From Anaeromyxobacter dehalogenans (GTDB taxonomy: Bacteria > Myxococcota_A > UBA9042 > DTJE01): a DNA stretch of 9,806 bases. The stretch spans positions 1-9,806 of the forward strand of contig DYKK01000108.1 in assembly GCA_020722625.1 (NCBI GenBank). The letters are read 5' to 3'. A model generated the notes under the pieces. It was not told the origin of the DNA. It saw only the letters and a program-made list of their open reading frames with translations, and made no database searches. Both the position numbers and the translations under genes were made by a program. Numbering within the stretch: the first letter of the stretch is position 1; every line of letters starts with the position of its first letter. Positions 1 to 8,544 of the stretch are shown here, one piece after another.

Positions 1-2
1 CA

Positions 3-46
3 CTGTCACTGTCTCTGAACCTGCCCTCTGACCCTGTTCCTGCAAC
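3..46. repeat. Degenerate CTG-hexamer array (left edge)
   Basis: Seven consecutive 6-7 base units each begin with CTG: CTGTCA, CTGTCT, CTGAAC, CTGCCCT, CTGACC, CTGTTC and CTGCAAC. The array starts at or before the window edge, so its full length is unknown. It has the same unit vocabulary and strand orientation as the longer array at 9698-9784. It lies in the non-coding leader upstream of the HEAT-repeat gene. Its function is unknown to me. Some units are mutually complementary (GTTC and GAAC types), so single-stranded copies could fold. Confidence 0.75.
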
Positions 47-127
47 TTGTCCAAGTACCCGCGGCCCCAGGTTCGCGTCGAGTTTCTTCGTAGATCGGGA
101 CGGTGGATCGTGGCTTCCGGCCTGACT

Positions 128-156
128 TTGACTTTTCTGCCCATCCCCCCCATAAT
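128..156 (+). promoter_or_regulatory. Sigma-70-type promoter for the HEAT-repeat gene
   Basis: A -35 box TTGACT (128-133) and a -10 box CATAAT (151-156) are separated by exactly 17 bases. Together they match 10 of 12 consensus positions. The predicted transcription start is near 163, about 15 bases before the ATG at 178, so the transcript would have a very short leader containing the GAGG ribosome binding site. In DNA this GC-rich such a match is unlikely by chance. No transcript data are available. Confidence 0.7.
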
Positions 157-168
157 CCGGCCGAGCAC

Positions 169-172
169 GAGG
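169..172 (+). promoter_or_regulatory. Ribosome binding site deciding the start at 178
   Basis: GAGG stands 5 bases before the ATG at 178. Together with the promoter at 128-156, which lies downstream of the alternative GTG at 103, it favours ATG 178 as the true start of the HEAT-repeat gene. Confidence 0.55.
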
Positions 173-177
173 CCGCA

Positions 178-2352
178 ATGGACTCTTCCGTCACGACCCT
201 CCCCGACGAGCGGTTGCGCGAGATTCGCCAACTCGCGGGGCGGTTCACGCTGGAACTCGTCAAGGCCCTGGTCCAGACCGGGTACTACTCGTCGGAGCAT
301 CCGGCGTCCAGGACGGTCGCCCGCGACCTGTACCAGCAGTTCCAGGAGGTCGCGCGCGACGCGTACGAACTGACCTACGTCCTCGCCTCGACCGTGGACG
401 AGCGGGGCGTGATGATCGAGGGGCTCACGCCCGACCCCATCGAGGTCGCCCGCGCGCTCACGGGGACGATGGGCGACCACTTCGTCGCGAAACTGCACGA
501 CTACTTCGTCCGCAACCGCATCGCCTCGTTCACGATCAAACGCCACATCGAGGAGCCGGAGTTCACGGCCTTCCTCGGGCTGTGGGTGACGTGGGCGACC
601 CGGATCAGCGCCGTGGAGGGCCGGACCGCCACGGCGGTCATGGCCGAGGAACTGGACCGGGCCGGGATCTTCGGCGTGACCGTGGTCGGCATGGACGAGG
701 TCCCGGGGCAGGCCCGCCACCTCCCGTGGCCGACCCGCCTGGCGCTCGCGCGGCTGCGGACCGAGCTGGGACGCCTGACCGAGATCCGCCGTGCTCGCCC
801 TGAAGCCATGGCCGAACTGAAGGCCCGGGCGGTCGGGGACGCGGTCCGGGCGGTCCGCCGGGCCGCCACGCTCGCGGAGGTCCTGCTGCACGCGGACCTT
901 GTCACCGAGACGGTCCGGACCTTCTCGCAGGCCGAGGTCGATCACGCGGTCGCGGAGGCCATCCCCCCGCGTCGCCTTGCGGAGGTGGCCTCGCTCTTCC
1001 TTGACTGGTTCGAGACCGAGCAGCGGCACGCGGCCGGGACCGCCCCACCCGGCCGGGACCTGGCGGCCCATCGCGACGCCGTGGAGCGGTCGGCCCGCCT
1101 GGTCGCGGCCCGCCTCGCCCGGCTCCACGTCCCCGACTCGGACCCCCTGATCGAGCGGGCCTATGGGATCGGTCTGATTGACCTCCAGGTCCTCCCCGAG
1201 GAGATCCGCCGGAAATTCAAGGCCCGCGACCTCTGTGATTGTTTTCTCGAATCCTCGGCGGTCTATCTGCGGGACTTCGAGTCCTGCGCGGCCCCGAAGT
1301 CCTATCTCAAGTACCTGAACGTCTTCGCGGTCATCCTCCCGGAGTTGATCCGACGCAAGGAGGCTGCGGCCGTGGGCTCGATCCTCGCTGCGTTCGACCG
1401 CCACCTGAAGGAGGAGGCCCCGCCGTTTGTCGGGCGGTCACGCTTCATCGAGGAGACCCTGACCGTGCTCGATCGCGCCGGGGCAGTGGCCGAGTTGGTG
1501 CACCTCGCGTGCAGGACCCCCAAGGAGGCGCGCGCCGGGCTGGAGGCCGGTGTCGCACTCTTCAAGGCGCGGGCCGTGCCCGACCTGGTGGCCTGCCTCG
1601 GCGCCGAGGACGTGTCGGAGCGGGCCGCCGCGGTCGCGGTCCTCCAGCAGATCGGGGCGGATGCGGTCCCGGCCATCCTCGAAGAGTTGCGCTCCCACCG
1701 TCACCCCTGGTTCACGCTGCGCAACCTGATCGCCCTCCTGGGCCACGCGCGGGTCCGCGCGGGGTTGTCCGTCCTGCGGCCGTTCATGCGTCACCCCCAC
1801 CCCAAGGTCCGCGAGGAAGTGGTGCAGACGTTCGCCCTGGTCCTGGGCGACGAGGCCGAGAAGGCTCTGATCCCGTTCCTGGACGACGAAAGCCCGGTCG
1901 TGGTGCGCAAGGCGATCCACCACCTCGGCGGGATCCGCAGCACGGCCCCCGCGTTCCTCAGTCGGGTGTACGAGGCGGTCCGCCTGAGGACCCGGGCCGA
2001 GGAGGAGCCGGACGCCGCCCTTCAGACCGCCTGTCTCACGGCCCTCGCCCAGTACGAGCACCAGCTGATGCCCGAGACCCCGGACCTCGAGGGGACCCTG
2101 CTCGAGGCCGTTCACCCGCCGCCGTGGAGGGCGCGCCTCCCCGGCCGGTTCGGGGTGCGACCGAAGCCCGTCGAGTTGCTGGTCCTCGCGATCCGGGCGC
2201 TCGGGGCCCTCGGGACGGGGCGCAGCCTCGCGGTGCTCGGGGACCTGGTGGCCGACCGCTCCGAGGAGGTCAAGCAGGCGGCGATCGAGGCCGCGGAGCA
2301 GATCCGCGGGCGCCTGACGAGCCAGGTGACCCAGAGCCCCCTCAAGTTCTGA
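178..2352 (+). CDS. HEAT-repeat domain protein, function unknown
   Basis: Predicted cytosolic protein of 724 residues with no signal peptide or membrane segment. Residues 1-150 form a helical domain with features I associate with N-terminal regions of other bacterial HEAT proteins: a SSEHP segment near residue 40 and a gly-poor helix pair ending in EEPEFTAFLGLW. Residues about 180-460 are mostly alpha-helical and not recognised. Residues about 460-600 contain roughly four HEAT/PBS-lyase-like helical pairs, for example around 465-500, 510-540, 540-570 and 570-600. A further repeat lies near 665-710. Such repeats normally form a curved scaffold for protein-protein contacts, so no reaction can be assigned. 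The frame also opens at a GTG at 103, but ATG 178 has a GAGG site and a promoter immediately upstream, so I chose 178. The stop codon abuts the stop codon of the convergent dctM with no intervening base. The HEAT call is fairly sure; the role is unknown. Confidence 0.85.
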   Translation: MDSSVTTLPDERLREIRQLAGRFTLELVKALVQTGYYSSEHPASRTVARDLYQQFQEVARDAYELTYVLASTVDERGVMIEGLTPDPIEVARALTGTMGDHFVAKLHDYFVRNRIASFTIKRHIEEPEFTAFLGLWVTWATRISAVEGRTATAVMAEELDRAGIFGVTVVGMDEVPGQARHLPWPTRLALARLRTELGRLTEIRRARPEAMAELKARAVGDAVRAVRRAATLAEVLLHADLVTETVRTFSQAEVDHAVAEAIPPRRLAEVASLFLDWFETEQRHAAGTAPPGRDLAAHRDAVERSARLVAARLARLHVPDSDPLIERAYGIGLIDLQVLPEEIRRKFKARDLCDCFLESSAVYLRDFESCAAPKSYLKYLNVFAVILPELIRRKEAAAVGSILAAFDRHLKEEAPPFVGRSRFIEETLTVLDRAGAVAELVHLACRTPKEARAGLEAGVALFKARAVPDLVACLGAEDVSERAAAVAVLQQIGADAVPAILEELRSHRHPWFTLRNLIALLGHARVRAGLSVLRPFMRHPHPKVREEVVQTFALVLGDEAEKALIPFLDDESPVVVRKAIHHLGGIRSTAPAFLSRVYEAVRLRTRAEEEPDAALQTACLTALAQYEHQLMPETPDLEGTLLEAVHPPPWRARLPGRFGVRPKPVELLVLAIRALGALGTGRSLAVLGDLVADRSEEVKQAAIEAAEQIRGRLTSQVTQSPLKF

Positions 2353-3939
2353 TCACTCGACCCCGGTGAGGCGCACCAGGAACAGGGACAGGTCCGGCCA
2401 GTACGTGATGGCGAGGAGGGCGACGAGGCTCAGGGCCAGGTACGGCAACGCGGCCCGATAGAGGACCACGACGGGCCGGCGGAAGGCCAGGGACCCGACG
2501 AAGAGGTTGACCCCGACGGGCGGGGTCGAGAAGCCCATCTCGAGGTTCGTCAGGAACACGATGCCCAGGTGGACCGGGTCAATCCCGTAGTGGAGCGCGA
2601 TCGGCGTGATGATGGGCACCACGACCAGGATGGCCGAGAAGATGTCCATCAGACAGCCAACAATCAGCAAAAATACGTTCAGTATTAGTAGGAATGTGAA
2701 GGGACTCGTGATCGAATCGCGGATCAGGGCGAAGAGGCGCTGCGGGACCTCACGGTCAATGAACCAGTTGGTCAGGGCCAGGGCGGACATCAGGATCAGG
2801 AGGATCCCCCCGACCAGGACCATGCTCTCGCGGAAGATGCGCGGGAGCTGCCCCGGGCGGATGTCGCGATAGACGAGGACCTCGACGACGAAGACGTACG
2901 CCGCGACGATGGCGGCCGCGTCCATGGCCGTGAAGAATCCGCCGTAGATCCCCACGACGATGATGAGGGGGATCGGAATCTCCCAGGCCGAGGCCCACAA
3001 GGCCCGGCCCAGTTCCGGCCAGGCGAAGGGTGCACGCGGGACCCGGTGGCGGACCCCGACGACGATCGAATACACGGCCACCAGGAGGAGGGCGAAGGCA
3101 CCCGGCAAGGCCCCGGCCACGAAGAGGCGGTCCACCGAGACCTGGGTCGGGGCGGCCGCCGGCCCCGCGACGGTCGCGCGCTCGGCCCCGGAGTCGGCCC
3201 CGGACCCGGACGGCCCGGCGCCGGACCGGATCGCCGCGACCTCGGCCTCGATGTCCACCCCGAGGTCGTCGTCGACCGCGGGCCCCGGCTCCCCGTCCCC
3301 CTCGTCCAGCAGGCGGTCCATCTCGTCGTCGAGGGCCTTCTCGACGTCCCCGCGCGCCGGCGCCTCGGGCGACGCCGCGGACTGCGCGGTCGGCTCGGTC
3401 CCGGGGCCGGGTTCGGCCCGCCACTGGGAGGCGCCCTCCATCGCGAGCCCGGCGATCATCGCATAGACGATCAGGGGCAGGCTCGGCGGGAACAGGAGGC
3501 CGCGGCTCCCCCCCGTGGTCAACAGCCCCAGGGTGAAGCGCTCGGGATACCCGTCCTTGAGGAGCGCGGGCATCAGCAGGCCGCCGAGCGCCACGATGGT
3601 GACCCCGGAGGCGCCCGTGAAGGCCGTGAAGCCCGCGCAGGCGACCAGGGCCACGACCGCGAGCCCCCCGGGCATCCACCCCACGGCGGCGCGCGACAGG
3701 CGCACGATGCGGTTCGGGGCGCCGCTCTCGGCCATCAGGTAGCCCGCCAGGGTGAACAGGGGGATCGCCAGGAAGATGGGGTTCGTGGCAACGGGTCGGA
3801 TGTTGGCCGCGTAGAAGAGTTCGAGGCTCTGGCCCGAGGACAGGTATCCCAGGAGGGCGAGGGCCCCGAGCACGAGGAACAGCGGAAGGCCCGCGAGGGC
3901 GAGAAGGATCACGAGTCCCTGGGCGATGAGGAAGTTCAT
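2353..3939 (-). CDS. dctM: TRAP transporter large permease subunit DctM, with large insertion
   Basis: Large membrane subunit of a tripartite ATP-independent periplasmic (TRAP) transporter. In this family it forms the Na+-coupled translocation channel of the inner membrane. The protein has 528 residues and many hydrophobic helices. Family hallmarks seen are NPIFLAIPLFTLAGYLM (53-69), FTAFTGASGVTIVALGG (104-120), the GLLFPPSLPLIVYA segment (147-160), LFVAGALPG (272-280), and near the C terminus LTNLEMGFSTPPVGVNLFV (463-481). Typical DctM proteins have about 425 residues. The excess is an insertion at about 166-268 of low-complexity, acidic, Pro/Gly/Ala-rich sequence, including LDDEMDRLLDEGDGEPG. 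Removing it leaves a normal-length permease. The start at 3939 forms an ATGA overlap with the dctQ stop and has an AAGGGGGG ribosome site. A longer upstream frame exists but lies within dctQ and is rejected. It is the last gene of the tatT-dctP-dctQ-dctM operon. Confidence 0.93.
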   Translation of the reverse strand: MNFLIAQGLVILLALAGLPLFLVLGALALLGYLSSGQSLELFYAANIRPVATNPIFLAIPLFTLAGYLMAESGAPNRIVRLSRAAVGWMPGGLAVVALVACAGFTAFTGASGVTIVALGGLLMPALLKDGYPERFTLGLLTTGGSRGLLFPPSLPLIVYAMIAGLAMEGASQWRAEPGPGTEPTAQSAASPEAPARGDVEKALDDEMDRLLDEGDGEPGPAVDDDLGVDIEAEVAAIRSGAGPSGSGADSGAERATVAGPAAAPTQVSVDRLFVAGALPGAFALLLVAVYSIVVGVRHRVPRAPFAWPELGRALWASAWEIPIPLIIVVGIYGGFFTAMDAAAIVAAYVFVVEVLVYRDIRPGQLPRIFRESMVLVGGILLILMSALALTNWFIDREVPQRLFALIRDSITSPFTFLLILNVFLLIVGCLMDIFSAILVVVPIITPIALHYGIDPVHLGIVFLTNLEMGFSTPPVGVNLFVGSLAFRRPVVVLYRAALPYLALSLVALLAITYWPDLSLFLVRLTGVE

Positions 3940-4475
3940 GTCCCCCCTTCCGTCCCGCCCGCCGTCTCGGCCGGTTCGCCCTTGTCCGGCGCCGAGGTCC
4001 CCGACAGCAGGGCCTGCACCGCGAAGTGCCAGGCCATCAGGACGAGCCCGGCCGGGACCACCGAGGCCATCCACCACTCGGGAATCTCGGCCCGGCCCAC
4101 CGAGAAGGCGACCGCCCCGTCCGAGACCTTCTGCCCGAGGTACGACAGCGAGATCGCCAGCAGGAGCACGCTCAGGGCGGCGCCCACGGCGTTCACGACG
4201 ACCCCGAGGACGCGCCGCGTCGTTCCCCGGGCGAACCTCGACAGCACGTCAATCGTGATGTGCCGTCCCTGGTGGCTCGCCACGGCCCCGCCCAGGAACC
4301 CGACCCACAGGACCAGCCAGCGGCCGATCATCTCCATCCACTGGAGGCCCGCCCCGCACAACTTCAGGACCACCTGCACGACGGCGATCACGAGGAGGGC
4401 CGCGACCACGCACACGAGGGCCGCGGTCTCGACCCGGGCCACTCCCCGGTCCACGGCGCTCACCCACCGCCTCAC
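3936..4475 (-). CDS. dctQ: TRAP transporter small permease subunit DctQ
   Basis: Small inner-membrane subunit of the TRAP transporter. In this family it pairs with DctM and supports its elevator-type movement. The 179-residue protein has four predicted membrane helices at about 17-39, 50-66, 86-110 and 135-157. It carries the DctQ signature of a Glu/Arg-containing helix start followed by His-Ile: WMEMIGRWLVLWVGFLG (46-62), then HQGRHITID (68-76). The C-terminal tail is hydrophilic and Gly/Thr-rich. The start is a GTG at 4475, preceded by an AGAAGGG ribosome site. The gene begins 22 bases after the dctP stop and its stop overlaps the dctM start by 4 bases (ATGA), which implies translational coupling. 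Length and topology are normal for the family. Confidence 0.92.
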   Translation of the reverse strand: MRRWVSAVDRGVARVETAALVCVVAALLVIAVVQVVLKLCGAGLQWMEMIGRWLVLWVGFLGGAVASHQGRHITIDVLSRFARGTTRRVLGVVVNAVGAALSVLLLAISLSYLGQKVSDGAVAFSVGRAEIPEWWMASVVPAGLVLMAWHFAVQALLSGTSAPDKGEPAETAGGTEGGT

Positions 4476-4497
4476 GGCTCGCCCTTCTGCCGGGGAT

Positions 4498-5499
4498 TCA
4501 ACGGCACTGCTGGATCCGCTTCAGGACGCGGTCCAGGAGCGCGGCCGGGTACAACTGACCCACGAGGGAGCGGGCCGCCTCGACCCCCCGGGCCTGGAAC
4601 CCCGCGACCTGGGCCGGGTCCGGCTTCAGGACGGTCAGGCCCTTCTCGGTCAGGACCTGGACGGACCGGTCGTTGAGTTGCCGGGTCGCCTGCGAGAGTT
4701 TTTTCGCGTACTTCGGCACCTTGTCCCGCAGGATCGCCTGGAGGTCCGCGGGCAGGCGGTCGAAGGCCGCCTTGGCGATCACGATGGCCCCGGACCCGTC
4801 CGCGATGGGCATGTCCACCATGAACGAGACCTTCGTGTACCACTGGAGCGCGATCGCCGCGACCGGCGAGATATAGACGGTATCCACCAGGCCGGTCTGC
4901 AGCGACGTGAACACGTCCTGGAGCGCGAGCGGGACCGGGTTCAGCCCGAGGGCCTTGAACACGGCCTTGGCGAGGACGTCCGCCTCCCAGACCCAGGGCT
5001 TCGCCCCCTTCATGTCCGTGGGGCTTTGGATGCGGTTCTTCGAAAAGACATACACGAAGCCCTGGTCCGACCAGCCGAGGAGCACAAACCCTTTCTCTTC
5101 AAACTTCCTGGCGAACTCGTCGCGGAAGGCATCGAGCACGCAGTCCACCTGCTTGTACGACGTGTACTGAAACGGCAGTTCCATCACCCGGACCTCGGGG
5201 ACCAGTTCCCCGAGCCCGACGCCGGTCAGGCCCGCGGCATGGACCTGGCCAAAGCGCATCTTGTCGAGCACCACCTTGTCGTCCCCGAGGACGCCCCCGG
5301 CGAAGAACTTGACCTCGAGGCGGCCTCCGGTCTCCTTCTTGATCTCGCCCGCCATCCGGCGCATGACCTTGAGCCAGACCGAGCCCTCCGGCGCCACGGT
5401 CGCGACCTTCAGGACCACCGGGTCGTCGGCCCGCGCGGCGCGCGCCGGGACCGCCAGGGCCACCAGCGTCGCCGTCCACATCCATGCCCGTGTCGTCAT
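4498..5499 (-). CDS. dctP: TRAP transporter periplasmic solute-binding protein DctP (TPAT type)
   Basis: Periplasmic receptor that captures the substrate and hands it to DctQM. The 333-residue protein has a Sec signal peptide (hydrophobic stretch 8-20, probable AxA-type cleavage after ARA at about 22-24). DctP features follow: LKVATVAPEGSVW (30-42), the FFAGGVLGDD turn (65-74), LPFQYTS (108-114), and ALGLNPVPL...TSLQTGLVD (183-206). At the place where most TRAP receptors have the carboxylate-binding Arg (a G-x-K-x-R-V motif), this protein reads KGAKPWVWEAD (164-174), with Trp at the aligned position. The ligand is therefore probably not a typical carboxylate. This inference is consistent with the TatT gene just upstream, because TatT-partnered receptors of Treponema are also atypical. 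ATG 5499 is chosen because GGGAGGGAG stands just before it and the signal peptide starts there. A GTG at 5523, overlapping the tatT stop as GTGA, is a weaker alternative. Confidence 0.9.
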   Translation of the reverse strand: MTTRAWMWTATLVALAVPARAARADDPVVLKVATVAPEGSVWLKVMRRMAGEIKKETGGRLEVKFFAGGVLGDDKVVLDKMRFGQVHAAGLTGVGLGELVPEVRVMELPFQYTSYKQVDCVLDAFRDEFARKFEEKGFVLLGWSDQGFVYVFSKNRIQSPTDMKGAKPWVWEADVLAKAVFKALGLNPVPLALQDVFTSLQTGLVDTVYISPVAAIALQWYTKVSFMVDMPIADGSGAIVIAKAAFDRLPADLQAILRDKVPKYAKKLSQATRQLNDRSVQVLTEKGLTVLKPDPAQVAGFQARGVEAARSLVGQLYPAALLDRVLKRIQQCR

Positions 5500-5501
5500 C
5501 G

Positions 5502-5510
5502 CTCCCTCCC
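5502..5510 (-). promoter_or_regulatory. Strong ribosome binding site fixing the dctP start
   Basis: On the minus strand GGGAGGGAG ends two bases before the ATG at 5499; its GGAGG-like core is about 5 bases away. It lies inside the 20-base gap after tatT. It supports ATG 5499 over the GTG at 5523 and would allow high expression of the receptor relative to its neighbours. Confidence 0.6.
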
Positions 5511-5519
5511 GTTTTCGCG

Positions 5520-6383
5520 TCACGGAAACAACTCGTCCACCCGCTCCAGAAGCCCCAGGGCCTTCCGCCGGGCCGCCTGGTTCGGCAACGCCAGGTCCGG
5601 ATCGAGGTTCGCCGGGGCGTCACGCACCTCCTCGAGGGTCCGCACGAACAGGTCGCGGTTCTGCTGCTGAACCACGGTGGACTTCGCGTAGAAAACCTTG
5701 CCCAGCAAGAACTTCCCGCCGGTGACCTCGAAGAGGCGGTCGAAGTGGCGGCGGCTCTCGGAGGGGTTCCCGCCCAGGGCCTCGCCCACGCTGCCGTAGT
5801 AGGTCCCGAGCAACAGGTGCGGACCCGCGTAAAAGTAAGTGTCATCGAGGGACTCCGCCGCGCGGGCGAAGGCGAGCATGCGCGGGACCTCGGCCATGGC
5901 CCCCGGGTCGTCCAGGTTGACGGCGATGAAGCCGGCGAGGCACGCCGCGGCCCAGAACACCGGGGCCGTGTCGGAGCGGTCCAGTCTGCGCAGGGCCGTT
6001 TCGAGGGCGTCCACGGGGCCGTTCACCAGGGCGTCGAACCCCTCGACCCTGGGTCGCAGCGCGCGGATCGCGTATCCGTATCCCCGCCGGTAGAGCACCG
6101 TGGCCCATTCCGGGTCCTCGTCCTCGATCAGGATCAGGGCGAACCCGCAGTACTGCTGCGCCCCCCGGGTCAGGAGTTCGGGGTTGTCGGGGGACGACAC
6201 GATGAACCCGTCCAGCATCTTGAGCATGGCCGGGGCGGCCTCGCGAGCGTGCCGGAGCGACGTCTCGCGGTAGAACGCGCGGGACTGGTCGTCCAGCATC
6301 GGGGGCGACTTGTCCGCCACGAAGCGGGCCGTGTTGCAGGCGGGAAGCGCGAGGACGGCCAGTGCCGCGACCATGGATCGCAT
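5520..6383 (-). CDS. tatT: TatT-like lipoprotein, TPR partner of the TRAP transporter
   Basis: Predicted periplasmic lipoprotein of 287 residues. The first 16 residues form a short lipoprotein signal ending in the lipobox LPAC, with Cys16 as the acylated residue. The rest is alpha-helical. It matches the TatT (T component of TPR-protein-associated TRAP transporters) pattern: an early segment with GFALILIEDEDPEWATVLYRR (about 80-100, with a region of conserved aromatic and acidic residues), then LLLGTYYGSVGEALGGNP (190-207), SRRHFDRLFEVTGGKFLL (210-227) and a FYAKSTVVQQQNRDLFVR segment (231-248). In Treponema pallidum, TatT forms a trimer of TPR-like helices that binds the solute receptor. The same role is inferred here from the next gene, dctP. 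ATG 6383 has GGGAGGGG upstream; a Met four residues later is a weaker alternative. First gene of the operon, 70 bases after the EF-G stop and behind its own promoter-like site. Confidence 0.85.
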   Translation of the reverse strand: MRSMVAALAVLALPACNTARFVADKSPPMLDDQSRAFYRETSLRHAREAAPAMLKMLDGFIVSSPDNPELLTRGAQQYCGFALILIEDEDPEWATVLYRRGYGYAIRALRPRVEGFDALVNGPVDALETALRRLDRSDTAPVFWAAACLAGFIAVNLDDPGAMAEVPRMLAFARAAESLDDTYFYAGPHLLLGTYYGSVGEALGGNPSESRRHFDRLFEVTGGKFLLGKVFYAKSTVVQQQNRDLFVRTLEEVRDAPANLDPDLALPNQAARRKALGLLERVDELFP

Positions 6384-6417
6384 GACACCCCTCCCGGAGT
6401 TTCAACCCCGAGGCCGC

Positions 6418-6447
6418 ATCCTAGACGACGCACTCCCGATGCGTCAA
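6418..6447 (-). promoter_or_regulatory. Promoter for the tatT-dctPQM operon
   Basis: On the minus strand a -35 box TTGACG (6447-6442) and a -10 box TAGGAT (6423-6418) are 18 bases apart, matching 9 of 12 consensus positions. The expected transcript start is near 6411, giving a leader of about 27 bases with the tatT ribosome site. It sits in the 70-base gap after the EF-G gene, so the transporter need not depend on read-through from EF-G. Confidence 0.55.
6427..6445. promoter_or_regulatory. Dyad (candidate operator) overlapping the tatT promoter
   Basis: Perfect inverted repeat with arms GACGCA and TGCGTC around a 7-base centre. It covers part of the -35 box and most of the spacer of the tatT promoter, a usual place for a repressor site. 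It could instead be the stem of a weak terminator for the EF-G transcript, but no T-run follows on the minus strand. No regulator gene is in the window. Confidence 0.35.
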
Positions 6448-6453
6448 GGCGAG

Positions 6454-8499
<2,046 letters not shown>

Positions 8500-8526
8500 G
8501 GGCCTGCTCTCCCACGACTCGCGCGG

Positions 8527-8535
8527 AGTATGCCA
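8527..8535 (-). promoter_or_regulatory. Possible extended -10 promoter before the EF-G gene
   Basis: On the minus strand TGGCATACT combines a TGn extension with the -10-like CATACT, in the 45-base gap between the ThiF-like gene and EF-G. No convincing -35 box is present. It is the only AT-richer spot in that gap. EF-G may instead be transcribed from upstream of the ThiF-like gene. Confidence 0.3.
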
Positions 8536-8544
8536 CAAAACGCC

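Noticed and set aside
1239..2369. Second long plus-strand frame overlapping the HEAT gene
   Set aside because: It is a frame-shifted reading of the HEAT gene, dominated by Arg, Gly and Pro, with no plausible fold.
4481..4510. Possible hairpin TGCCG...CGGCA around the dctP stop codon
   Set aside because: Only a 5-base stem with a 9-base loop and no T-run; too weak in GC-rich DNA to call an attenuator or terminator.
3046..5670. Long plus-strand open frame opposite dctM, dctQ and dctP
   Set aside because: Same cause: a mirror of the codon bias of well-supported transporter genes, with no recognisable domain and compositionally biased translation.
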